From assembly GCF_016863495.1 (NCBI RefSeq), contig NZ_BOOZ01000013.1, forward strand, positions 62,001 to 126,000: a stretch of 64,000 nt of DNA. Direction: 5' to 3'. The position numbers and the translations under genes are program-made. Below the pieces are notes generated by a model. It was not told where the DNA came from, did not search any database, and saw nothing but the letters and a program-made list of their open reading frames with translations. How positions within the stretch are numbered: the stretch's first letter is position 1; the number at the start of each line of letters is the position of its first letter. Shown piece by piece: positions 30,072 to 38,179 of the stretch. This stretch comes from Micromonospora andamanensis. GTDB lineage: Bacteria > Actinomycetota > Actinomycetes > Mycobacteriales > Micromonosporaceae.

Positions 30072-31221
30072 GCTGCCGATAGGCCGGCGGGTGGCGCGCT
30101 GGCGGGTGCGGCGCGGGATGACGCAGCAGATGCTTGCCGACCGGTTGGGCAGGTCGAAGAGCTGGGTGGACAAGGTGGAGCGGGGTGCTCGGCGGTTGGA
30201 GCGGTATCCGACGATCCAGCAGATCGGTGAGGTGCTGCGGGTGGATCCGATGGTGTTGCTCGGTCAGCGCCGTCCGCCGCAGCGGCAGGACGGCGGTACC
30301 TCGAACGGTGTGGACGGGATCCGGGCGGCGTTGGCCTGCTACGACCGCGTGCCCGGCGATCCCGCGTCGGCCGCCGAAGCGCGGCGGCGCGTCGAGCATG
30401 CCTTGTTGAGTTTCCAGCACGCGCACTACCCGCAGTTGGTGCGGGCGTTGCCGGGTTTGTTGGACGCCGTGCGGGTGTCGTCGGGCCGGGACTTGCTGGT
30501 GCCGGCGTATCGGGTCGCCTCGTCGGTGCTGGTGAAGCTCGGCGAGGCGGAGCTGGGCTGGTTGGCGGCGGACCGGGCCATGGGTGCGGCGGGTGACGAC
30601 GCGGCGTGGTACGCGTCGGCGGCAGTGGCGGTGGGGCAGGCGTTGCGGGCGCTGGGCCGGAACCGGTTGGCGTTGGCCGTGACGGGCGCTGCCGCGAGCC
30701 GTCTTGGCCCGCGTGCTCCCGCCGTATCCGGGACGTTGCTGCTTGAGGGCGCGTTGGCGGCCGGCGGGTGTGGTGATACCGGTCGTGCCGGTGAGTTGAT
30801 CGGGCGGGCCGCCGTGCTCGCTGCGAAGGTCCGTGAAGACCCGCAGCGGACCGGGTTCGGGTCGGCTGCGGTCGAGGTGGCGCAGGTGGTGGTGGCGATC
30901 GAGCTGGGCGACGCCGGGGCGGCGGTGCACGGGCACGCGACGGTCGTACGGCGGGACGGGTGGCGGCGGCTGCCGGCCGAGCATCGGGGCGCGTACCTGG
31001 TGGACGTGGCGCGGGCGTACCTCCAGATCGGTGACCTGCGGGCTGCGGCCCGTGCGCTGGTCGACGCCGACGCCATCGCACCGGCCGAGATACGCTGCCG
31101 CCCGTTGGCGCGTACGGTCATCGCCGACCTCGCCCACCGTCACCCGGCCCCCGCCGGCGTAGCCCGTCTGGCCGCCCTCGTCGGCCTCACCCCTGGAGCG
31201 GACCCGCCACCGCTTCGCTGA
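30058..31221 (+). CDS. XRE-family regulator with C-terminal helical repeat domain
   Basis: The 387-aa protein has an N-terminal helix-turn-helix (MTQQMLADRLGRSKSWVDKVERG, about residues 21-43). The rest is alpha-helical and TPR-like (for example LGEAELGWLAADRAM and YLVDVARAYLQIGDLRAAARAL). This matches the large actinobacterial class of XRE proteins with TPR-like sensors, many of which bind a small molecule or peptide. The start is a GTG inside the preceding small gene. It ends at the GATCATG palindrome. Its targets probably include the nearby GntR gene or the lower-GC genes, but this is inferred. Confidence 0.88.
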   Translation: MSSDELPIGRRVARWRVRRGMTQQMLADRLGRSKSWVDKVERGARRLERYPTIQQIGEVLRVDPMVLLGQRRPPQRQDGGTSNGVDGIRAALACYDRVPGDPASAAEARRRVEHALLSFQHAHYPQLVRALPGLLDAVRVSSGRDLLVPAYRVASSVLVKLGEAELGWLAADRAMGAAGDDAAWYASAAVAVGQALRALGRNRLALAVTGAAASRLGPRAPAVSGTLLLEGALAAGGCGDTGRAGELIGRAAVLAAKVREDPQRTGFGSAAVEVAQVVVAIELGDAGAAVHGHATVVRRDGWRRLPAEHRGAYLVDVARAYLQIGDLRAAARALVDADAIAPAEIRCRPLARTVIADLAHRHPAPAGVARLAALVGLTPGADPPPLR

Positions 31222-31287
31222 TCATGCAGTTGTGGCACCTGGAATAGGAAGAGTACGAATATTGTCAGGTGCCACAACTGCATGATC
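31220..31287. repeat. Perfect GATCATG-family palindrome, copy 2
   Basis: The 22-base arm at 31220-31241 (beginning GATCATGCAGTTGTGGCA) pairs perfectly with 31266-31287 around a 24-base AT-richer loop. It overlaps the stop codon of the XRE gene by two bases. The same arm recurs at 35473 with one difference, so this is a dispersed element. It may double as the transcription terminator of the XRE gene. Confidence 0.9.
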
Positions 31288-31338
31288 GACAAGCGGGGCG
31301 TGCGTGGCAGTCGAAAGTGGGTGGGCAGAAGGGTTGGG

Positions 31339-32851
31339 TCAGCGGCCGGCGCGTTTCCAGGCGCGGTAGAACTCCTTGTAGAGGAAGCGTTGCACCGGCG
31401 TGCCGGTGGCGGAGACCTGTTTGCCGAGTGTCCGTGCGCCGATCCACATGCCGGCGACCTTGGGTACGCCGGGCACCGATTCGGTCACCGACGCCACCCC
31501 GTTCACCAGCTCCTGCTCCACCGGCGATAGCGCCACCCGGCGCAGGCCGAGCCGCTCCAGGAGCTGTCGCTTCGCCCCGTTGATGTCGCGGGCGAGGCGG
31601 AGATGATCCTCGTCGGTGACGCAGCGGGCGACGGCGGCCCGCAGCTCGGCTGCCTTGTCCCGGTAATCGGCGATCCGGGCGACTACCAGGTCGATCCAGT
31701 CGCGTTCACCGAGCCGGCCGGTCTCGCCCGCGTGCCAGAGGCGGCCGCCGAGCAGCGGAAGTTCCAGTTCGAGAAGCTGTACGCGGTACGTGTCGCTGTC
31801 GTCCGCCGCCGTCACCAGGGACTCGTGGATCCCCCGGATGGCCTTGATGACGTCGAGCACCACCGTTTCCGTCGCACCCTCGGTGGACAGGTCGAAGGTC
31901 AGCAGGAAGTCGCGCCGGACGGGATGAGCCTGGTAGGACAGGCTAGTGGCGTCCGCACGAGCCTGATACTTCAGCCCGCGCGCCAGTGTCGCCGCGACGT
32001 AGACCTCCTCGCCAGGCGGTGCCATCAGCCGCAGTGGGCCACGTAGCACGATCGAGGCTGCCCGGGCCCAAGTGCCGAAAGGGTCGTCCTCGACCCCGTC
32101 AGTTGTGGTGATGCGATCCCCGTGGTGGCCAGCCACCCGCACATTGGCCGCCTGGAAGGCGCACCAGCGGTGGACCCTCTTCGACAGAGAGTTGCGTTCA
32201 TCGGGCAGGGCGTCGCCTCAGGGCGTCGTCCCGATCCCCGATCGCGGCAGTAGCGGCCGGGGCGATGACCAGCTCCGCGACACACTCGGCGCACCCACCG
32301 GGAAGCGGCGCTACTCGATAGATCCCCACGATGCCGCTGCCCCGCGATTCCCGTGCGGTGGCCCACCGGCCCGACACGGTGACGTCGTCGCTGCCTGCGG
32401 CGCTGCCCAAACTACTCGTGTCGATGCCGAGCGTGATGACAGGCCCCGGGTGATCGTGCTCGTTCTCGACCGGAGCCACCAGGTAGTCGGCGGAGGCGAC
32501 GACAGGTCCGTCTGCTTCCCAACGCAGGTAGGTACTTTTCCGCACGGCACCATCGGGCAGGCCGTCCACCTGGAACGGCAGGGTGGTCTCCCAGCGAGCG
32601 CCCTCGGCCACCTGACGGGCCATCTCGTCGCGGCGCTCGGCGGTGCTCATAGTGCTCAGCATCATCCGGATCCACGCGTCGGGCGCGTATTCCCAGGCCA
32701 GCACCCGATTTTGGTCCGACAGGGCCTGGACGGCGCGACGACCGTGCACCGGCGCGACGCGCTCTCTGGGAATGACGGCCGGGCCCGAGTCTTCGTCGTA
32801 CGGCACGAAGCTGTGGACGTCCACGCCCCGTGTCGCCATCAGGATCTCCAC
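31339..32851 (-). pseudogene. Unrecognised gene split by a 13-bp tandem duplication
   Basis: Two same-strand frames look like parts of one protein. The upstream part (32851 to 32198) begins MEILMATRGVDVHSF and runs to AIGDRDDAL. The downstream part (open from about 32217 to the stop at 31339) continues PDERNSLSKRVHRWCAFQAANV. The join has the 10-base direct repeat CAGGGCGTCG at 32206 and 32219, so the sequence is a 13-base unit repeated. Removing one unit joins the frames exactly, giving 499 residues. The downstream frame has no ATG, GTG or TTG start near its beginning, which also argues for a single gene. I recognise no domain; the second half is rich in long helices. Confidence 0.65.
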
Positions 32852-33171
32852 CTGCCAGGCATAGTCCGACGAGAGGGGTTCCCCCTGCTGGGCGAGGCGT
32901 CACTCAGTGCGCCGGAGATCTCAAGTTTGTGCAGGTCGGGCCTGATGGTGTAGCTGGCGGTGCGGACGGGGCCGGGGCAACTCGCCGAAGCGGAGCAGCT
33001 GCCGGCCGAGGTCGAGTTTGCCTCGCCACGGACGTCCTCCCGACTCGGTGCATCGTGCTGCGCGATGTCCGGGGAGTCTACGAGCGGTCCCGTCCCCACC
33101 GCTGCCCTTGGCCGACCACGAGACCCGGTGATGCTGCACCCCCACCGTTGCTGAGCCGGCGTCCACCCTCA
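32852..33171 (-). pseudogene. Decayed coding remnants upstream of the split gene
   Basis: Short protein-like segments occur in different frames on the minus strand. RLAQQGEPLSSDYAWQ joins directly in frame to the split gene. VRTASYTIRPDLHKLEISG and GKLDLGRQLLRFGELP lie further upstream in two other frames. Together they suggest that the split gene once started further upstream and has lost its frame several times. The boundaries are approximate, and the individual shifts cannot be placed precisely by eye. Confidence 0.4.
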
Positions 33172-33330
33172 TCTGCCGGGCAGGGTGCCCAGCGGCGCGT
33201 AGGCCGTCCGGGTGGTGTTGACCAAGAGGGTTGCGTCACCGGAACGGCGTGGCCAGGGCGCAAAGCTCTTGATCGACTGGGTGTGGCCGGCGGAGTTGAC
33301 GCTTCCCGGCCAGACATGGCGGCAACGACG
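33169..33330 (-). pseudogene. C-terminal remnant of an unknown gene
   Basis: The minus strand reads VNSAGHTQSIKSFAPWP, then TLLVNTTRTAYAPLGTLPGR and a stop at 33169-33171. Codons have high GC at third positions, but no start codon or longer open frame precedes it. It looks like the 3' end of a gene whose 5' part is gone. No family is recognised. The rest of the stretch to 33480 holds nothing I can support. Confidence 0.35.
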
Positions 33331-33480
33331 CCCCACCCACCAGCTTCACCCTCAACGGCGCCGCGTGTAGCTGAGCACTCCACTCTGGCCGGGGGCGGCA
33401 CTCGCCGGCCCCGGCCGGAACCGGCTGGACCGCAGCGGGTGCCGGCGTGCCGGCCCGGCTGTCGGGTCCGCCGACCTCCC

Positions 33481-34467
33481 TCAGCGGCGTGTCGCGAACA
33501 CCACGCCGGTCAGGCAGAGCGCGCCACCCAGCAGGGCCAGCGGTGCCGGCACCTCACCCAGCAGCGTCCAGGACAGCAGGACGGTGACCGGCGGGACCAG
33601 GTAGGTGGCCGCTGTGGTACGCCCCGCGGTCCAGTGGGACAGCACGTAACCCCAGGTCAGGAAGCCGATCGCGGTCGGGAACACACCCAGGAACAGCACG
33701 CCCAGGGTGGCCGGTGGCGGAGCTGCGGCGAGTTCCGTCAGCAAGGTGGGTGCGAACGGCAGCAGGGCGGCCGTCCCGGCCAGCGCGCCGAGCCAGGTCA
33801 TCGTCGGTGCGTCCATCCGTGCCAGGAGGCGCTTCTGGAGCAGTACGCCGAAGGCGTACAGCAGGGCGGAGAGCACCGCCAGCGCGACGCCTACCTTGTC
33901 GACATGCCCGGTGAAACCACTGGCCGCGATCAGAGCGACACCCGCGAAGGCGACAGCCACCCCGACCCCGAGCCGGCGGGTGAGCCGCTCACCCAGGACG
34001 AGGACCGCGGCCACCGCGACGAGGATGGGCGCGACCGCCACGAGCAGGGCCGCCGTACCGGCGTCGACAAGCCGCTCGGCGGCGTTGAGCGCCACGTTGT
34101 ACCCGCCGAACCAGGCCACGCCCCAGAGCGCGACGAGTCCCAGCGTGCCACCACGGGGCAGGGAGCGACGGCGAGTCGCGGCGTGCGGTGCTCGGGTGCG
34201 CCGGAGTCTGGCGGTGAACGCGACGAACACGCTGAGCGCGGCGGACGCCGCCACCATGCGGCCCAGCGCCATGGCGCCGGGGGAGTAGTCGTGCCCGGCG
34301 AAGCGGATGCCCACGAACGCCGAGGCCCACAACAGCACAGTGGTCCCGGCGGCGGCGACGATCGGCCAGGACCGGGGCCGCTCGTCGCGCCGCGCGTACG
34401 CGGTGACGATCTCGTCGGGAACGGTCCGCAGCAGTGCGGCGGGTTCGGTCATCGGCGGGCTGCTCAT
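33481..34467 (-). CDS. EamA/DMT-family membrane transporter
   Basis: The protein has ten predicted transmembrane helices in two EamA repeats, for example WPIVAAAGTTVLLWASAFVGIRF at the start and GVALAVLSALLYAFGVLLQKR for the second half. It probably exports a small metabolite or amino acid. I chose the ATG at 34467 (328 aa), but the ATG at 34452 and an upstream one at 34518 are possible and none has a clear ribosome site. It is divergent from a LysR gene, the usual arrangement in which LysR controls the exporter. Confidence 0.88.
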   Translation of the reverse strand: MSSPPMTEPAALLRTVPDEIVTAYARRDERPRSWPIVAAAGTTVLLWASAFVGIRFAGHDYSPGAMALGRMVAASAALSVFVAFTARLRRTRAPHAATRRRSLPRGGTLGLVALWGVAWFGGYNVALNAAERLVDAGTAALLVAVAPILVAVAAVLVLGERLTRRLGVGVAVAFAGVALIAASGFTGHVDKVGVALAVLSALLYAFGVLLQKRLLARMDAPTMTWLGALAGTAALLPFAPTLLTELAAAPPPATLGVLFLGVFPTAIGFLTWGYVLSHWTAGRTTAATYLVPPVTVLLSWTLLGEVPAPLALLGGALCLTGVVFATRR

Positions 34468-34548
34468 GGGATGATTCTCGGCCGCCCGAAGATTCAGCAC
34501 CAGCGACTGTTTCTTCACTACAGTTTAGCGAGGCTTTATCGTTGTGCG

Positions 34549-35445
34549 GTGCTCGACGTTCACCGCCTCCGGGTCTTCCGTTCCGTCGTGGCGTCCGGGT
34601 CGGTGCAGGCCGCCGCCGCAAACCTCGGCTACACCCCCTCCGCCGTCAGCCAGCACCTGACCGCACTGCAACGCGAGACAGGTCTCACCCTGCTTGCCCG
34701 CGCCGGGCGCGGCCTGCGCCCCACGGCCGCCGGGCACGCGCTCGCCGCCGAGGCCGATCGGGTGCTCGCCCGGGTCGGCGCTGCCGAATCGCTCATCGCG
34801 GACCTGCGTACCGGCCGTACCGGCGCGCTGTCCATCGCGTACTTCGCGTCGGTAGGCGCGGCGTGGATGCCGCAGGTGGTCCGGGGCATCCTCACCGAGC
34901 TTCCCGGGGTGCGGCTGGAGCTGCAACTGCGCGAACACATTCCGGACAGCCGGGAGGAGCGCGCCGACGTCCAGGTGGTCGTGGCGGGCGCCGGCTTCGA
35001 ACCCGGTTCCGGCTTCACCGCCCACCACCTTCTCGACGACCCGTACGTTGCCGCGGTGCCGGCCGGGCACCGCCTCGCCGGTCTGGTGGAGACGGACCTC
35101 GTCGACCTCGCCGACGAGCGCTGGGTCGACAACGACTTCGCCCGGGGCTGGTGCCGGGCCAACCTCCTGGAAGCCTGCACCGCCGCCGGTTTCAGCCCGG
35201 CCTTCCGGGTGGAGGCGCACGACTACCGGACGGCGCTCGCCTTCGTCGCCGCCGGCATCGGCGTCACGGTGCTCCCCGCGCTCGGCGCGGCACACCTGCC
35301 GGAGGGCGTGACCTGCATCCGGCTGCTCCGCCCCACGCCGACCCGGTCGATCCACGTGGTGGTGCACGAAGCGGTCGAGCACACCCCGGCGGCCCGACTG
35401 GCCGTCGCCGCGCTACGAGACGCCGCCCAAACCCCACCCCCCTGA
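34549..35445 (+). CDS. LysR-family transcriptional regulator
   Basis: The 298-aa protein has an N-terminal winged helix (VFRSVVASGSVQAAAANLGYTPSAVSQHL) and a LysR effector-binding domain from about residue 85. That domain includes LSIAYFASVGAAWMP, AVPAGHRLAG and FVAAGIGVTVLP. The GTG at 34549 begins LDVHRLRVF, the standard LysR opening. The very long open frame upstream is antisense to the EamA gene and not coding. The AT-rich 34500-34545 interval should carry its binding site and both promoters. It most likely controls the divergent EamA exporter. Confidence 0.92.
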   Translation: MLDVHRLRVFRSVVASGSVQAAAANLGYTPSAVSQHLTALQRETGLTLLARAGRGLRPTAAGHALAAEADRVLARVGAAESLIADLRTGRTGALSIAYFASVGAAWMPQVVRGILTELPGVRLELQLREHIPDSREERADVQVVVAGAGFEPGSGFTAHHLLDDPYVAAVPAGHRLAGLVETDLVDLADERWVDNDFARGWCRANLLEACTAAGFSPAFRVEAHDYRTALAFVAAGIGVTVLPALGAAHLPEGVTCIRLLRPTPTRSIHVVVHEAVEHTPAARLAVAALRDAAQTPPP

Positions 35446-35472
35446 CAACCCCGCCCCCGCCCTCGCCTCGCC

Positions 35473-35540
35473 GATCATGCACTTGTGGCACCTGACAAAC
35501 GGGGTGTTCCCGGCCTTCCGGGTGCCAGAACTGCATGATC
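35473..35540. repeat. GATCATG-family palindrome, copy 3 (imperfect)
   Basis: The left arm 35473-35494 matches the left arm of the copy at 31220 in 21 of 22 bases. The right arm 35519-35540 is complementary to the left at 19 of 22 positions, with a 24-base loop of the same length as in copy 2. It lies between the convergent LysR and zinc-finger genes, so it may also act as a shared terminator. Confidence 0.85.
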
Positions 35541-35546
35541 GCCGCG

Positions 35547-35897
35547 CTAGCGGCGCAGGTGTCGTTTCCAGTCGGCGGGTACTCGGTCGGCGGGGGCGGG
35601 TGCGCCCTGCTCGGGCGGACGGCTGACGGGTGCCACCAACTCGGGCCCCTGGTCGTAGAGCACCTGCTCGTCGTAGTCCCAGAACCATTCCTCGCCCGGC
35701 TCGAAGCTACGGACGAACCGGTGCCCGGTCGCGGCATGGTGTGCGCTGGCGTGCTGGCTGGGCGAGGAGTCACAGCATCCGACGTGACCGCACTGCCCGC
35801 ACCGCCGGAGGTGGAACCACCAGCCCGGTGGATCGGCCGAGGTGCAGTCGGCGCAGCCCGGGCTGCTCGGTGGCACCTCGGGGTCGATGCCTTCCAT
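35547..35897 (-). CDS. UBP-type zinc-finger protein
   Basis: The 116-aa protein is a bacterial zf-UBP domain. Zinc ligands lie in CADC, RRCGQCGHVGCCD and HASAHHAATGHRFV, in the order seen in ubiquitin-hydrolase BUZ fingers. The conserved SFEPGEEWFWDYDEQVL block follows. In bacteria these small proteins are of unknown function. The ATG at 35897 has GAGAGGAC nine bases upstream. The gene converges on the LysR gene across the imperfect palindrome. Confidence 0.9.
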   Translation of the reverse strand: MEGIDPEVPPSSPGCADCTSADPPGWWFHLRRCGQCGHVGCCDSSPSQHASAHHAATGHRFVRSFEPGEEWFWDYDEQVLYDQGPELVAPVSRPPEQGAPAPADRVPADWKRHLRR

Positions 35898-36002
35898 CGT
35901 GCGTCCTCTCGACTGAACGGGGCGCCACAGCTCGTCCTGGGTGCCTGCGGCGACCAACCCTAGCCCGGTCCGTACGTCAGGGGCGTGCACCGCTACCCCG
36001 CC

Positions 36003-36260
36003 ATGATCAACCCAGTGGGGGCGGGGAACCCGGATCCGTTCGAGATGCGGCTGGTGGTGGCCGAGTTGCAGATGGCGGACGTGCGGGCGCAGGTGGCACT
36101 CTCGCTGTTCACCGACTTCGAGAACTTCACCGCGTTCCGGCCTGGTCCGCTTCAGGAGGGCTCGGTGAACATGATGCTCGATCAATTGGTGGCCTGGAGC
36201 GGCGCGCTGGCGAGCCTGCGGGCCGGTACGACGATGTCGACACCCCAGTCCTCGGCGTAG
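36003..36260 (+). pseudogene. Truncated NADPH-dependent FMN reductase C-terminus
   Basis: The frame MINPVGAGNPDPFEMRL... followed by VVAELQMADVRAQVALSLF and LLDQLVAW-like MMLDQLVAWSGALASLR resembles the last third of flavodoxin-fold NAD(P)H-dependent reductases. The FMN-binding N-terminal half (SxR and PxYN motifs) is missing. No upstream part is visible within 100 bases, so this looks like a deletion remnant rather than a frameshift. The stop is at 36258-36260. Confidence 0.5.
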
Positions 36261-36280
36261 GGCCGCTGCGGCCGTCCGGA

Positions 36281-36895
36281 TCAGCGGTGTCGGGCGGCCT
36301 GCCACTCCTCGCGGGTGATCGCGTACTCGACCTCACCCTGTTCCGTTCCGGGCAGCGGGTCGTCCCAGGACGGGAAGAAGGTGCGGACATAGCGCAGGCC
36401 GACGGACTCCATCACCCGGCGGGACCCGGTGTTCACGGTCATGGTCTGTGCGACGACCCGGCGCTGGCCGACCGTGTCGAAGGCGTGCCGCAGCAGTTCC
36501 CGGGACGCCTCGCTGGCCAGCCCCTTGCGCCAGTGCCGACGCAGGATTCGGTAGCCCAGATCGGCGACCGTGGGATCGTCCGGCTGGTCGGGGCCGTGTG
36601 CCGGCGGAAGCATCAACAGCCCGACGAACTCGCCGTCGTCCTCGGCCGCCGGCGGCGTCGAACCGGGCGCCGCGCCGTCGGTGCCGAACGCCATCCAGTA
36701 ACCGAGGCCGTCCACCTTGTCGGCCAGGGCCAGCCGTCTCTCGTGCGAGGCGACCACCTCGTCCCGGCTGCGGGCCCGGCCGAAGAGGTAGCGCAGCACC
36801 TCCGGGTCGGAGTCCAACTCGACCTCCAGGTCGAGGTGCCGGTCGGCGAGCGGGACCAGCAGCAGACGAGCGGTACGCAGAACCGGTTGCGACAT
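36281..36895 (-). CDS. GNAT-family N-acetyltransferase, RimJ/RimL type
   Basis: The 204-aa protein starts SQPVLRTARLLLVPL, the RimJ/RimL-like opening. It has the acetyl-CoA loop region YRILRRHWRKGLASEASRELL and TMTVNTGSRRVMESVGL, where the Asn-x-x-S-x-R-V-M-E pattern is typical. It probably acetylates a small amine or a protein N-terminus. The ATG at 36895 lacks a strong ribosome site; an in-frame start at 36919 adds 8 residues. Confidence 0.9.
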   Translation of the reverse strand: MSQPVLRTARLLLVPLADRHLDLEVELDSDPEVLRYLFGRARSRDEVVASHERRLALADKVDGLGYWMAFGTDGAAPGSTPPAAEDDGEFVGLLMLPPAHGPDQPDDPTVADLGYRILRRHWRKGLASEASRELLRHAFDTVGQRRVVAQTMTVNTGSRRVMESVGLRYVRTFFPSWDDPLPGTEQGEVEYAITREEWQAARHR

Positions 36896-36993
36896 CGGGC
36901 CACGATCGCACGATCCCACCCGCGCGGCGCGCGATTATTCGCGCCCGGCCGGCCGGCCGGCGGTGCGGGCGGCATTCGCGCGGTGCGGGCGGG

Positions 36994-37488
36994 TCAGCTC
37001 GCCGACCGGGGCAGTACCCGGAACACCGGGTACGCGGCGGCGATCTGGGCGAACTCCGCGAGGGGCGCACCCCGGGGCACCGGCAGGTGCGGCCTCGCGC
37101 CCGGGGCCTTCTCCAGATAGTGGCGCAGGATCGGCGCCCGCCGCTCGACCGGCTCCTCCACCAGCAGCACCGGCCGGCGACGGCCGTGCCGCAGCACCGC
37201 CCGCCCGGCGGCGGCGCGCACGTTTCGTACCCAGTTCGCCTGCTCGCCGAGCATCGACACCAGATACCGCCGGCCGTCGTGGTCGACGGCGACCACGGGA
37301 AACGACACCGTCCGGCCGGTGCGCCGCCCCGCCACCTCCAGGGTGATCCAGTTGCCGGGGGCGAGAAAGCCGGCCGAGAACTGCCACGCCGAGATGCGAT
37401 TCATCGCCCGCGCCAGCCAGTTGGGCCGGCCGCCGCGGTACAACCACCGCCTCAGCCGGTGGCGCCGACGGTCGCTGACCTGGTTCAT
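36994..37488 (-). CDS. Deazaflavin (F420)-dependent nitroreductase family protein
   Basis: The 164-aa protein belongs to the DDN/F420H2-dependent split-barrel family: WITLEVAGRRTGRTVSFPVV, YLVSMLGEQANWVRNVRA and FAQIAAAYPVFRVL are the landmark blocks. Family members use F420H2 to reduce quinones or nitro compounds. The ATG at 37488 overlaps the stop of the frameshifted acetyltransferase gene as ATGA, and GAAAGGG precedes it, so it can start independently. Confidence 0.9.
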   Translation of the reverse strand: MNQVSDRRRHRLRRWLYRGGRPNWLARAMNRISAWQFSAGFLAPGNWITLEVAGRRTGRTVSFPVVAVDHDGRRYLVSMLGEQANWVRNVRAAAGRAVLRHGRRRPVLLVEEPVERRAPILRHYLEKAPGARPHLPVPRGAPLAEFAQIAAAYPVFRVLPRSAS

Positions 37489-38056
37489 GATCGGCCCTTT
37501 CCGGCGTCGTGTCCCTCGCGTCGACGGTACGGCGGCGACGGTGGGGCGCTAAGGGGCGAAAGTCCCACGCTGAGTTGGGCGCCGAGTTCGCGGAAGCCGA
37601 GCGCCCGGGCTACCCGACGGGAGGCTGCCGGTCGAGCCCGCCACTGGGGCAACAACCCCTCGGCGAGGCTGTCCGCCGTGGCCGCAGCGGCGACGGTGCG
37701 GGCGAGGCCGCGTCCCCGCCGGCTCGGCGCGGTCAGCACGCTGAGGTGGGCCACCCGTCCCGACCAGTGCCGGCCGCCGCGACGACGGCCGTTCCGACGC
37801 GGAGGACGTACGCGGTAGAGGTGATCTCGACCGGGAGTGTGTGGCAGGCGCGCGTCACCACGTCCACCAGGTCATCCGTCGGTACGGTGCAGATCGCGGC
37901 GTCACCCAGGGCGACGATTCCGACCCAGCCCGGCGGACACATCGACGAGTTCGCCGAGGCCGCCACCGCGACATGCCGGGTGGGAAAGCCGATCGGCGTG
38001 CCGGCCAGCCCGGTCCACACTGGCCTGGCCCGATCCAGCAGCGGGTCGACATCCAT
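37485..38056 (-). pseudogene. GNAT acetyltransferase gene with a frameshift
   Basis: The first part, from ATG 38056 (MDVDPLLDRARPVWTGL), reads through FPTRHVAVAAS and TAYVLRVGTAVVAAAG. It then turns into another frame that stops at 37733. The expected C-terminus, SGRVAHLSVLTAPSRRGRG and WRARPAASRRVARALGF, is present in another frame that stops at 37485, overlapping the next gene's ATG. The length (572 bases) is one short of a whole codon number, so a single lost base near 37775-37785 explains the break. The RGRG acetyl-CoA loop is in the second part. Confidence 0.75.
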
Positions 38057-38105
38057 GTCAGCAGCCTGCTGCTCGATCGTGGGTGGCGGCCACCGATATT
38101 CACCC

Positions 38106-38129
38106 CGCAGCCGCAGCCGCAGCCGCAGC
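38106..38129. repeat. Hexanucleotide microsatellite (CGCAGC)4
   Basis: Four exact copies of CGCAGC lie in the gap between the histidine kinase stop (38180) and the acetyltransferase start (38056), about 50 bases upstream of the latter on the minus strand. No gene covers it convincingly. Confidence 0.9.
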
Positions 38130-38179
38130 GGCCCTCGGGTTCGCCCGGGTGCCACGCCACCGCCGGGCTGTTCCGCCGG

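Noticed and set aside
32025-32366. A 113-codon minus-strand frame whose ATG overlaps the stop of the split gene's first part
   Set aside because: The ATGA overlap looked like coupling, but the product is not protein-like, and the true continuation is in a different frame across the 13-bp duplication.
32830-34548. N-terminal extension of the LysR gene by more than 570 codons
   Set aside because: The extension is antisense to the EamA gene and non-protein-like. LysR proteins begin at LDVHRLRVF, matching the GTG at 34549.
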